NCBI GenBank assembly: GCA_037389465.1
Contig: JAZARR010000082.1
Location: 4,948,501 to 5,012,500, forward strand
Reading direction: 5' to 3'
Source: Baylisascaris procyonis
Lineage: Eukaryota > Nematoda > Chromadorea > Rhabditida > Ascarididae
Length of the DNA: 64,000 nt
The notes below the pieces were generated by a model. That model saw only the letters and a program-made list of their open reading frames with translations. It was not told the origin of the DNA and made no database searches. Both the position numbers and the translations under genes were made by a program. Shown here piece after piece: positions 15,361 through 26,230 of the stretch. Within the stretch, counting starts at the first letter, position 1; the number at the start of each line of letters is the position of its first letter.

Positions 15361-15563
15361 ATTCCATCAGCGTTACGGAAAGATTCCATTGAAAAATACG
15401 AAGATAACAGTTATGTGGGAGGGATGCGTTGAGAGGATGAATATGGCAAATTTTGGAAGTAACTCGGCTAACGGGAGTAAGGCAGCAGTGGAGGTGGCTC
15501 AGATGGTGGTGGCATTAGGAAGCGTTCTGTCGTGTTCTGTCATGTGGATCTAAGATGAGCACA
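15361..15563 (+). pseudogene. Gly/Ser-rich open segment with a frame switch, possible relic or alternative exon of the glycine-rich gene
   Basis: One frame reads MANFGSNSANGS up to about 15477. From about 15478 the Gly/Ser signal moves to another frame, GSSGGGSDGGGIRKR, ending CHVDLR and TGA at about 15554. A switch inside continuous low-complexity coding suggests a frameshifted relic. Alternatively the first part is an exon ending at GGGA|GTAAGG (phase 1); the glycine-rich gene's exon at 17193 begins in the matching phase, giving ANG-S-AYPSG. The hydrophobic start around 15209 (VQCCAFPLCFFFYFF) could be a signal. There is no cross-species evidence available to decide. Confidence 0.22.
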
Positions 15564-16175
15564 TTTTATAATCACTTTAAAATTCAAAACTTTCCCTTCA
15601 TGTTTGCTTGCGGTCTCATTAATGTGTCACTATTGAGAAAATTTATTTCTGCACGTGATCATGTATTCGCCCAGTATAGTTAGTGCTGAAATCATAAGTC
15701 CTCTTTTGAAATCAGTCATAGAAATTTCTACATGACGACCAGATCGTATCTAGTATTGAAATTGTGATCTTATCAGAACGTGATCAGAAAATTTCAGAAG
15801 ACTTTCGTTAGCAACAAAAATTGATTGAAAACGAAAATGAATGATTTAGGAGTTGTGCATAGCAGGAGTCCTCATCCATCCTTTTCCACGGCTAGATAAC
15901 ATCCAGAAAGAGCGATGTAGCAATGCGCATTTAAAGATTTTGAATCATTTAATGCAATAAATGCATGATGCTGTAGCACAACAGCGCGTTTATAGTTTTA
16001 TGATTTAACGCATAAAATAGTCCCACTTTTATATATAATGGTGTTTAAAGTGCAGCAAAAAAAAAAGCTGCGCAGCATAAGAAATCATAAAAATTACAAT
16101 TTTTACTAATTGAGATGATCACAGGAAGAGTAAGACTTCTGAATTTATTTCTACGCTAACGCATACTCTAGAAGA

Positions 16176-16271
16176 ATGTTGCGCCGATCATATGTCTGCG
16201 CATATGCTGTGTACTTATTTTTGGTACTTCCGTCTATGGTATTAGGTACTAGTTCCGCCTATGCAGCTTGA
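16176..16271 (+). CDS. 31-codon signal-peptide-like ORF upstream of the glycine-rich gene
   Basis: ATG at 16176 opens MLRRSYVCAYAVYLFLVLPS followed by MVLGTSSAYAA and TGA. It has a basic n-region, a hydrophobic core and small residues near a possible cleavage point, the layout of a secretory signal. It may be the first exon of the glycine-rich gene: a phase-0 donor (CTATG|GTATTAG, exon end 16238) could join to GTGTTAG|GGT at 16362, which enters the same frame five codons before MGDVSCY. That would make the Gly-rich product secreted. Against this, TATAAAA at 16321 would then lie in the intron, and both splice sites are weak. It could also be a separate microprotein or chance. Confidence 0.3.
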   Translation: MLRRSYVCAYAVYLFLVLPSMVLGTSSAYAA

Positions 16272-16320
16272 TTTTTATTTTTATTTTTGCATTTACGCAA
16301 AATATATGGCACGAAATGAC

Positions 16321-16327
16321 TATAAAA
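16321..16327 (+). promoter_or_regulatory. TATA box of the glycine-rich gene
   Basis: TATAAAA is followed about 29 bases later by TCATTC, an initiator-like site, and the ATG of the glycine-rich protein comes 25 bases after that. The spacing matches a core promoter giving a very short leader. It competes with the model in which this segment is an intron behind a signal-peptide exon. Confidence 0.4.
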
Positions 16328-16376
16328 GGCACTCAAACCACTAGCTGATCATTCGTGTTAGGGTTCTTGTTGGAAT

Positions 16377-17296
16377 ATGGGCGACGTCAGCTGCTACATG
16401 GCACCACCAGGAGCAGGTGGCGGCGGAGGAGGAGGAGGCGGCGGCGGTGGCGGAGGATACCAGCGTGAGGAGTATGCATACGGCGGAAGCGATAGCGGTG
16501 GCGAAGGTTGGAGAGTTCCTTCTTATTGTCATCCAGCAACTGATGTCGGCTGAAAAAATGTCATGATGCTCGTCAGTCTTATTCCTGTGTATTTTCGATA
16601 GTGGCAGTTTCATCGAATCATTTCTTCTCATCGATGCATCCATCTGGCAACCGTCATTCCATTCTCCTCGACCTCGCGATTGGCGCATCCATGTTATTCC
16701 ACGGAAGCACACAAGCGGGTCCCTCACGTCAAGGAGCAGTCTCGGCTTTCTTATTTTCGTGGACGCCATCTAATAATTTACCTCTGTATGGGTGAGTTGA
16801 AATGGTAGGAGGACCACTCTCCAGCAGGTCCTGGGAGGTGCGTTAGGGTGAGGAGGGTTCAGTTCATAGTTGCATTCGGATAAGCGAAATGACCTTGCCT
16901 ATGCAGAGGGCATCTGAGCTCTGGAAGCAACCTGAGGTAGTAAGCGCGGCTTGAAAGGACCTCATTTTCGATCACTCGGAAAGAGCCCCTCGCGCTGACG
17001 CTTACCGCTGTTTTGGCAGTGTATTTTGCTAACGATGTTATGGTGGGATTTGCCAGGTCAGTCGACCATTGTAGTTTCCCACTTTCCCTTTTTCCCAAGG
17101 CAACGTATGAAGAATATCTTTTAGTCGATTTGAGCGGTAGCTGAAATAACTATATCATTGCTGCTACCCGTTCTGATGATAGCATACTTCAGGTGCTTAT
17201 CCGAGCGGAAGTAGTGGAGGTAGCAGTGGCGGTGGCTATGGAGGTAGCAGTGGCGGTGGCTATGGCACTAGCGGTGGCGGTGGCTATGGTGGTGGC

Positions 17297-17327
<31 letters not shown>

Positions 17328-17383
17328 CTGATGATGGACCAAAGATGCGCACCGATGTGTCTTGCTATCTGGGTCCTCGCTGA
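16377..17383 (+). CDS. small glycine-rich protein with DVSCY motif at both ends
   Basis: Two exons, 16377-16506 and 17193-17383 (stop TGA), give 106 residues. Exon 1 begins MGDVSCYMAPPG, then a run of glycines, then GYQREEYAYGGSDSGGEG; the donor is AAG|GTTGG. Exon 2, after the acceptor ATACTTCAG, restores the frame (phase 1) and reads AYPSGSSGGSSGGGYGG, a second polyglycine run, then TDVSCYLGPR at the end. The return of DVSCY after the splice is strong internal evidence for both frame and intron. Gly/Ser/Tyr-rich chains of this kind occur in structural proteins of cuticle, eggshell or extracellular matrix; that role is inference. TATAAAA lies at 16321 and AATAAA at 17463. The start could be further upstream: an exon starting at 16362 (GSCWN before MGD) would allow splicing to the signal-peptide-like ORF at 16176. 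The local GC content is higher than the surroundings because of glycine codons. Confidence 0.62.
16507..17192 (+). other. intron of the glycine-rich gene
   Basis: A 686-base intron with higher GC than the surroundings and open frames on both strands. An open stretch 16603-16791 is bounded by an acceptor and GTGAGT but would break the frame of exon 2. It could hold an overlapping gene, but none is supported. Confidence 0.5.
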
Positions 17384-17462
17384 AATGCTTCAAGAACTTC
17401 ACAATTCGAGATTCGCCGCCTCTGTTCAATCTCATTAACAGCGACGTGTTAAAAATCGAACA

Positions 17463-17468
17463 AATAAA
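17463..17468 (+). promoter_or_regulatory. polyadenylation signal AATAAA after the glycine-rich gene
   Basis: AATAAA lies 80 bases past the TGA of the glycine-rich gene, a normal distance for a compact nematode 3' UTR. Confidence 0.45.
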
Positions 17469-17774
17469 AGCACCTTTCATGTACCTTTCTGGCAAGAGAG
17501 CTCAAATCCAAGGCATCCATCACAGGCATTCTATATCAAATAAGGGACCCCAAAAAGGGGATCTTGGCATAGAGATCCTTAATACTCATCGGCAGATGCA
17601 GTACTTTGACTTCATGTGAAGTATTTGAGGATGTGTTATCGCAATGAGAAAAATTTTCGAACAAAAGTATCAAAACAGCAATGCAGTATTGATGACGGTA
17701 GCGAAAAAGATTGACTAAATGGCTCGAGATTAAAGATTGAAAATTTTTCAACATTTTGCACGAGAATACCAGTT

Positions 17775-17891
17775 GGAATTATCGACATGTGCACAGTTAG
17801 CTAAAATGCGTGTTACATTACAACATTGGGAAGAAATTTACGCTGAGTACGGTTTCGATGATTGGTGCGTTGCGTGGCATTCATTGATAGG
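17775..17891 (+). CDS. isolated candidate exon, unknown protein
   Basis: Between an acceptor (AGAATACCAG) and a donor (ATAG|GTTGTTCG) the sequence is open and reads LELSTCAQLAKMRVTLQHWE followed by EIYAEYGFDDW and CVAWHSLI. The amino acids are richer in W, H, C, E and D than chance AT-rich reading would give. No partner exon could be assigned and the neighbouring genes do not need it. It may be a relic or chance. No function is proposed. Confidence 0.18.
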
Positions 17892-18638
17892 TTGTTCGAA
17901 AATCGCTCAAAGGAACTTTTGCAGAAATCGTTGAATATTCTGCAGAAAGCAATTAAATCGATTTGAATGAAATGTAGGAATGAAAGGAGAGGGGTCCATG
18001 GAAGCTGCATTCGAGGAAAAAATAGAATTAAGAATCACTGATATTATTGATTTTGGAAGATTGAAGGATGGAGACGAAACGCATATTGCATAATCTTGGT
18101 GTTTTGATGCAAATCCGATCATACCATTGTCTAATAGTTGCAAGTTTTCTGTTTTTTAAATATTTCTGCGAAATCAACGAAAGCAATTTTGTCTCAATGA
18201 GTATATGCGTTCAATATGTTTGTTTATTGTTGCTTCTCGGAATTTGCAACATGTGATTCAAAAGAATTGATGAAAAAAAAATTGTTTTTTTTTTCAATAC
18301 ACAAGGCAGCATGAATGCATCTCGAAGGTCGATCACTATATATTCGTGAAACAATTCTATCGTTAATTTATTCGAATAAACACGTGCGAGCACTGTATTG
18401 CAAACGTGTGCAAAGCGAACTGTTGCTAATAATAGCAGCCTTTGCATCTGTTTTTTTTTCACTTCTATAGTATAAATATCGATTGTAATGGCCTGATTTT
18501 GCATAAAATATTATGCATTAGCAATGTCCCACTTAGAGTGCAATATTATGCTTGCTTCCTATAGAAATAAATTTGTATACGTGATATGTGATATAAACAG
18601 GGAATTTGAAAGCTTTGAGCATATTGTTTTCTACGACG

Positions 18639-21600
18639 ATGAGTCGGCCGGTTGGAAAAGCAATCGCCACAGAACGCGCGATGGATGAAAAAGATATTCC
18701 CGATTATGAATTCCCGGACAGGTTAATTATAACGTTTAACAGTACTACTTAAGAAGTACTACTCGAGTCGCATGTTGTTTTTGTGCAGATATTCCCACTG
18801 CTCAACGCTTGTACCGTGATCGAAGAAGTGTAACTTTGGGGTGAGGGAGGAGGAGAGGAAGGGTCGATATGCGATCGAAACGTTTCGTTGAAGTTAGATG
18901 TTAAATTCAAATTAAGTTCACTATTCGAATGTGTTTTTGATGGTCTCAGTATATCTGACCAGCCGCTTGATCAGTGACCGTCAGAGGCAATATTAAAATA
19001 ATATGCGAAATTGACAGTTAAAGTATCATCGTTCGAGACGTACGTGTGTAGGGGTGTAAAGTATATCATTATGTATACCTGATTGTCAGATAAGATCAGC
19101 TTAGGGATTAAGGATTATACTAAACTTGAATGCACTAACCGATTTTAAAGTATATAGTAAGGCAAACCGGAGAAGTCAAACAAGCAACACGAAAAATAGT
19201 AAACTATTAAGGGCAGATATGAGAAATAAGTACTTCTTTAGTCGGCATCTAAAGAGGTTTCAACAAAATTTTAGCCTGATTCGAGATAAATTTTAACGGA
19301 CACTTTTTAGAACTGATGAAGCGATTTTTTTTTGTGAATTGCTTAAATAAGTGCTTAAATTTTTAGAATTTTAGAGCGTAAATTTTAGTGGACATGTTAA
19401 AGTGAAGATGACACGATCGGAGATAGCGATGCTCGATTCGTTACCCTCTGAATTGCAGTCGAGTCGCTCGTCGACTGTCCTATCAGACAATTCAAAGCAA
19501 AGGTATGACAATTTTTCACAGCCGTAATCGTCTCTCAACTCTGCCTAAACGATCGCATTAGAAAGGGCAAATTTTGTGTCACTATTGCTGAAGAAAGACG
19601 CCTGTAAATTGCATTACGCTCTCAACTGCAACATCGAACAATGAGATAGAAACAATAGAGTATATTGATCGCCGAGTGTTATCATATCATCGACGATCCA
19701 AATACTAATCGCTGCGAAATTTTCTGCTAAAATGCTCTGCTTAAGTGCTTTTAAATTATCAATGCTATACGATCGATCAGTTGCTTAATGAATGAAAACT
19801 TGAAAATCAAGTTCAAAACTAAGTTCAGTAACGAAGTTCAATTAATTTTGAAGCGATTCATATAACTTTGAATGCTCAGTTGGCAAGGTTATTGTGAGGA
19901 GATATTTTCAAGCGTATCGAAACAATCGGTATTATTTGGCGCTTTTTTTCAGTGACACTGATATAGTGAAAATTCGATTAATAACAACGACTGCAGTTTT
20001 ACTCACATGTGGATTGTTTGGGTAAAGTAATTATTTCATTTCATGCTGAATATGCTGATACGCTATATTGAACGGTCATATAAACAGTTTATTTAGTTAA
20101 GCTTACTCGTTCATCGACTCGAAAACATCGACCACCTTCCAAATATATTAAATTTAAACATTGCATGGGCCATAAAGACTTATGACGAATAGAAATGCAC
20201 GAAATTGAATGAGTGTGCCAAATAATACAAAATGTTAAAAGTTAGCTGTAGGTTATATTTTAAGATGACATTCCTCAGCTATTTCTTATCATAGCTGCCA
20301 ATGATGAGCGGATACTGAAATCTTACCGTTAACACCTATAAACTTTGAACCTTACAGCAGGATTTGTGTGATTCTAAGTGATCAATGAATTTTTCATGCT
20401 GAGCGATAATTGATCTACAATAGAACTATCGGAATTTGCTCTACCAAACCGTTTTCCTTTTAATTTCACTACTCAAAAAGACTTCACCATTAATTATAGT
20501 ATTTCAAGAAAGTTATTCATTTCATTCCTTCTCAGTGCAATACTCTTATGCTTGTAGGCCATCTATTAGGAAAGAAAAAACTCGCTAAATTATTCGGCTT
20601 ATTTTTGCTTCAATAGATTCAATGTGGATTGGGTTGTAAGTTCATAACCAAGAATTGTAGATGAATTTTTTTGAAATTTGTGAAGAAACATTCCATGTAG
20701 GATCGTTATTATCAAAAGACAAAGTAGAATGGCAGGACAGCTATTGAGTTACAGAGAGGGGAAGAAAAGCAAACGAAAACAGAGAGGGAATAGCTCGAAA
20801 GAGACAAAAAAAAAACACTCCACAGAGACGATAAAAATAGCATAATGAAAAGAGAGGGACCTTTAAGGAAAAGAAAAAAACCTTCTTTTCCAGTGTGATA
20901 ATGAACATTTTCGCACAAGGAGCTGACAATAAAGGATGGCGAAAATATACGATCGGTTATGCAGCATTGGTTCTAGCATTTTTTATGCGTGACTGGTTTC
21001 GACTTCATGGTCAAAAGCTTTCTCGTCATCTTAAACCACTTATTAATGTTTCTCAATTAGTGGCCAATTGGTAAGAATATAGTTTTCGATGCGTTCAATT
21101 TTTGATTAATTTATGAAAATTGCGAATAAAATTTATTCGATCGAATATGAGAGTTTCCGGAAAAAAACAGGAATGAATACGGGAAAATTAATAAATAAGA
21201 AACTTTAGAAAGAGAATTGCATCTTAGCTATCATTCTTTCTTACATTTTTATTTTAAATGTTTCTATATTTAATTAAAGTATTGAAGAATTTTGATAGCT
21301 CTAAAGTTTTCGATAGTTTTCAACTTTCTAATTGTTGTCATCTGACCACCGATTCATTCTTTGAGGAAATCTTCTTGAATTACCTGTTAAGGTTGTGTTA
21401 TAATTATCGCCATAACTTGCTAATATGCTGATTATAGAAGCTAATCTTTTTGTCAATTTTTAAGGAATTTCTTTCCATGGTTTGAAATTTTCGCACCAGG
21501 CAAAGAAACAATTGCTGGGAAATACCTCTTCAATGCTGAAGGTCCTATCCTCAACGAAGATATTCCAAGAACACCGAACAAAAGGTTTATTCTAAGTTCT

Positions 21601-22656
21601 CTTAAATATTGCTATCAATCTCACTTGTTCCTCCCTTTTATAGGCTGGTTATCATTATGCTTTAATTCTTGTGGAAATGCAACCGATCTATTTACTATGG
21701 AATGGAATGGAAAATATAGAAAAAACTCAAGTAAAAATACTGCTATAATTCTTAAGTTAAGCTAGTAAATGAATTTTTATGAATATGCGAATGAGTATAT
21801 GAATATAAGTAAATGAATGGACAAGTCCACGTGTTCATGTATTGATATTAATATTTACATTCATATTTATGCGTATATTCATATTTATATTTATATTCAT
21901 GCTTATATTTATATGAATCACTATCCAAGCGGATCGCGTTAAGTTGATGTAATATGTAGGTTAGTTTCCCTGCCCCGAACAGTAGATGGTTGCACCAAAG
22001 AATGTCGCCTCAGGCGTCTGATTGCATATGTCAGTTCCTTTGAAAGAACTCTGAGAGAAAATAGAGCTGAAATTGCAAAAGGGTACAAATATGAGTTTGA
22101 ATTTGAAAGAAACCACACATTTGTGGTGGCATGTTGAAGCAAATGAATGCAAATTACGTAATATATCAATGTTTCTCTTGATTTTCATATATAATATTAA
22201 ATATTCGTGTAATGAAATCATGTGGTAATGGTACTAATAGTTCATGAATTTATTATTAGTATCAGAATTTTTTTCCTTTTTTTGGGCATAAAGCGAATGT
22301 GAATTCTTAATAACCTTACGAACAAATTTCCAGGATGGAGGTTTAAGGGACAATTGCCTAGGGAGAAAACAGAGAAGAGGCCATTGCTGAGAATGGGGTG
22401 CGTATGCGTGTTGAAGGGATGACTGTGGAAGACAGTTATCCTGTAAGTGAACTATGATCTATCCTCTCTGTCTATGAATACGTGGTATATCCTTCATGCT
22501 CTACTTTGGCCATCAGCGTGAAGATAAAAGTTGTGATATCACAAGTTTCTGCGAGAAAATTTTTGAAAATTCTCTGTTTTCAGTCCACCAAAAAGTCCAC
22601 CGAAAACTGCTGACGTTGCATCGGTCAAGAATCCAAGGACACCGAAAAGCACGTGA
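18639..22656 (+). CDS. unrecognised 188-residue protein with one short hydrophobic segment
   Basis: Five exons: 18639-18721, 19389-19502, 20894-21070, 21465-21584, 22584-22656 (stop TGA 22654-22656). Each internal exon is a multiple of three (114, 177, 120) and every intron is in phase 2, a pattern unlikely by chance. Acceptors include TTTTCCAG and TTTTCAG; donors include GTAAGAA and GTATGAC. The product starts MSRPVGKAIA, has an acidic then Ser-rich N-terminal third (residues 1-66), a short hydrophobic stretch about 84-97 (YTIGYAALVLAFFM) followed by RDWFRLH, an aromatic patch NFFPWFEIF about 126-134, and a basic Pro/Lys-rich tail with PPKSPPK and PRTPKS. The hydrophobic stretch may anchor it in a membrane. 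Exon 2 also holds an ATG (19408) that could serve as an alternative start. AATAAA lies at 22744, 88 bases past the stop. I do not recognise the family and assign no function. Confidence 0.68.
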
Positions 22657-22743
22657 TAGTTACATGAATCTATATCTGTACAAGATCACTGAATCTAATC
22701 AATCGATAAAGCATGTTTCGCTCATCTTTTTGACTATTAGTAC

Positions 22744-22749
22744 AATAAA
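22744..22749 (+). promoter_or_regulatory. polyadenylation signal AATAAA after the 18.6-22.7 kb gene
   Basis: A canonical AATAAA hexamer sits 88 bases downstream of the TGA of the five-exon gene. The position fits a short 3' UTR and supports that stop as the true end. The hexamer is common in AT-rich DNA, so the support is modest. Confidence 0.45.
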
Positions 22750-23505
22750 GCTTCATTGTTTCAAAAAAAAGCAATGCAATTATATCTTTTAACGTGAAGT
22801 TAAAGATTCACTAATCCCACGTGTATAAAATAAAACTTCACAAAATTGGTTAAAAGAGAAATGAGGCATGTGCATATTGCATGAGGTTTCATGCGTTTCC
22901 TATGTGCAAGTAATGAAGCGCAGAAAAATTATTCACCCTTAAAACCTAAGCAATCGATCAACCAAAAATGGCGTATCATAGCAATGCTATTGTGAATGCT
23001 GCATAGCTTTGACCAACTGAAATCGTATCTCGATATGTGGTTAGTTCGTTACTTAATTAAATGCATATAGTTGATGCGTTACATCTCTGCATTTTTTTGC
23101 CTCTCATCAGCTTGCTTATCGTACCTACCACAGTTGAACTTTGACCTATCTCTCATCTACACTGTCGTTCGCTTGTTGGGGTCTGAACATTGTATGGTGT
23201 CGTGTATAGGCATATCGCATATGCTTGCGTGCGATTACTCCATTAGGGAGTCAGTACACATACACTTGCATTGCTTGTTTACTCGTTGTTCTCGTGAACT
23301 TCTAGAATTTTGTTATAACTTTGGTGATGAATATCTAGAATGATTGTTATGTTTGTTTGTACTATAGAACTTGATGTTAAAAAAACTGTTGTTGGGATTA
23401 AAAAAACCATTTATGCTTCAATGTTCATTCATTTATCTTCGTTTGTTTACTTTATTGCTCGTTTTTGTTCCTATTCTTGCTCGGAAGGAGTGACTTTAAA
23501 TTTTT

Positions 23506-23621
<116 letters not shown>

Positions 23622-24225
23622 AATTTCTTGAACTCATTTATTGAGATGAATACGCTTGCTATTGGTGTTTCTGCTTTAGCGATGAATAAAAATATAGGTT
23701 TTTTAAAGCTCGCCTGAGCCGAATAATAGTGCAAACTCATACATATTGGAGAGGATTGCTTAAGATTTCAGAAATATGTTCGATTTCCTTGAATTTTAGA
23801 GACTTTAATTCGAAATGAATCTCAAATGTTGTTTTTCCTCACAAATCAAAGCGAAAACTATGTTTTGTCGGCGTTAAGTTAACTCAAATTGCATTGTCTG
23901 TAGGCAGTGTTTTGAATAACTTCATTTTTCTTCATCTTGTTCGAAAAATTATGACGTCATCGGTATAAAAATGTCTTCTCGAAGAAGATTAATTTTAACG
24001 TTGAAATCAAAGGATGAATGCGTCATCAATTTTCAGGTGAAAACGCAAAAACTGTTAGAGCGCTATAGCGGTTAAAATAAATGCTGATAAATGTTGGCTC
24101 ATGGCAGGTTTAATCCTTGCGAGTCACGCTAGATTTTTCAATTTCCTGTTACCTTGACCATCCTTTGCACTTTTTCCACTCTATTCAACATTTCAAAGCT
24201 CATTTTGGCTAGTGTCTGATATTTT

Positions 24226-24237
24226 TAATATATGTAC

Positions 24238-24272
<35 letters not shown>
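24226..24272. repeat. (TA)n microsatellite with interruptions
   Basis: TATGTACATATATATACA then TATA repeats. Confidence 0.9.
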
Positions 24273-25119
24273 ATCTCTATTGGCCATGAACAGTAATACC
24301 CAAATAGGTTTTAGATCAGCCATTAGCAAAGTTCTTCAATATTTGCTGACAAATAAAGGCAACGTTAAGATTGATACAGTATACGCAAGCACATTCGTTG
24401 CAGTTTTAATATGCGCCTACACTTTCCTTATGTCAGTGCTAATGATTGTTTTCTGTTGAATAATCCGATGTTTGCTAGTTTGGCGGCTTATTTTTCGCAT
24501 CCTCCGCGGCATGCTGTATAATCGTTGATAGTGTAGTTGATACCCTTGAGATTAGCAAATTGACTGACCACATATTTATATATCTGTCTTGAGTTGCCTC
24601 TCTACACAACCCCTTGGGGTAGCATCTACTTTAATGTGCCCTTTGCATTGCTGTGTTTACGCTATGCCACTTCATGTCATTAGTATGCTGGCATTGATAT
24701 TTTCGAAGTGCGTAGTGCTTTCGTTGGTCGCTATAGCGCTTCAATTCGAATTATGTAATGTTGCGGTTTTATTGGCGTTTCTAGAGAAAAATATGCATAC
24801 TAATTTTTCCAGTTACTGCTAATCGTTCAGTCTTTAGAATTTGGTTGTTGAAAGCCGCGAAAGGCAGTTTCTTGCCCTTACTGCGGGTAGCAAAGTGAGG
24901 GGAAGAAGAGTGGTGAAAGAAAGCGCAAATTGGTACCTGCTACACTTACTTACACTCGAATCATATGTGTATATCATAGCCGTTGTTCATTCTCATATTA
25001 GCAATCTCCATAGTTCAATGACCATTTAATTTCGAATGCTAACTTTCATGTGCTTTTTGTAGGTTTTTGTTTGGGTATGTATCAAACCAATAGCTTTATC
25101 TTGGGAACTAATTAAGCCA

Positions 25120-25195
25120 AAATTATGCGATTCGTCGAATATTATGTTTGGCTTGATAAATTATGCGATTCGTCGAATATTATGTTTGGCTTGAT
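25120..25195. repeat. perfect 38-bp tandem duplication
   Basis: The unit starting AAATTATGCGATTCGTCGAA and ending TTTGGCTTGAT occurs twice back to back without a mismatch, pointing to a recent duplication (or an assembly effect) in otherwise unique intergenic DNA. Confidence 0.85.
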
Positions 25196-26204
25196 GGAAC
25201 TTGTATATCATCGTCGAGATTCGTTTCAATTTTGTCAACTCATTGATACTTCAAGATGGTTGAGAATTTCCACGTATTTTGCAATCGCCATATTTCTTGT
25301 GGGGCGATGTGCCGACAGCCGAGAATTTTTTTTTTTTCACAATCACCATTATTTTATGATAGTTGCTATCGAATGTGGAAATTTGCATTTATTTCGATGA
25401 ATTATTTGCAATTGGTTAGGAATGGTGAATTATTTGTGATCTGCATATTACTAGTGCAATTTTGTAATTAATATACTCGATTCTTCCCCATTAAAGTGCC
25501 ACCAATTCGTTAGCGATCCCCATGATACCATCTTCAATCGTTGCAATTCTCATGCGACTATGAAAAACTATAACAATTTTACAAGAGACGATGAATATTG
25601 TAATGAAATTAACGAATGTTATAATGACGTGCATGCATTAAACGTATTGCTATTTTACATATCGCACGCTTTATTACTTTTAAATCGCTAACTTACAAAC
25701 AATCAAGTAAGACAAGAAAATATAACACTTTCTTTAGAGATTAATTTTCAAGTTTCATCTAGAATTTGTTGCTATAGTGCGAATTCATCCTTCATATGCC
25801 TCATGTATTTATCTATTCATTAGTATGCAAATCACAAATTTTAACGTGCTCTCGATATGCAAATCTATAGCGTCAAGAAAATGCTGCCGTGAAATTTAGT
25901 TTAATTTCTCGTAGAAGCTGACTTCCTTTTCTCTAGCTTCTCATAATTTATCAGGGAGAATGGGAATGCTTAGTGCATAAATAGTGGATTCATCGATATC
26001 AATGAGGGATTCATTTAGGCCGCCTTCTCTTTTAAAGACCGAATTTCAATGTTGGCCTTTCTTCACATTTTATTCTGTAAATAATAAATGTGACAATAAT
26101 CGAAAGACCATTGGCAACGAATAGGTTAAATTTTTATGGCCTTCTGAGTAGCTTTAAGAGTGTAGTTGTCCTCAAGTTCCTTAATACGTCGAAATAGATC
26201 ACCT

Positions 26205-26230
26205 CCCCCCTTCCCCTCCTCCCCACCCCC
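26205..26230 (-). other. G-quadruplex-type motif on the minus strand
   Basis: Plus strand CCCCCC-TT-CCCC-TCCT-CCCC-A-CCCCC gives four G-runs on the minus strand with loops of 1-4 bases. Confidence 0.6.

Noticed and set aside
16341..16769. 142-residue minus-strand ORF opposite the glycine-rich gene
   Set aside because: Its Ala/Ser-rich end is the reverse of glycine codons. The plus-strand reading has the repeated DVSCY motif and a phase-preserving splice.
16603..16791. Cassette exon inside the glycine-rich gene's intron
   Set aside because: Its entry fits but its exit is in phase 2, which would put exon 2 out of frame.
17268..17495. His/Arg-repeat ORF on the minus strand
   Set aside because: It is the complement of the GGTGGC glycine codons in exon 2.
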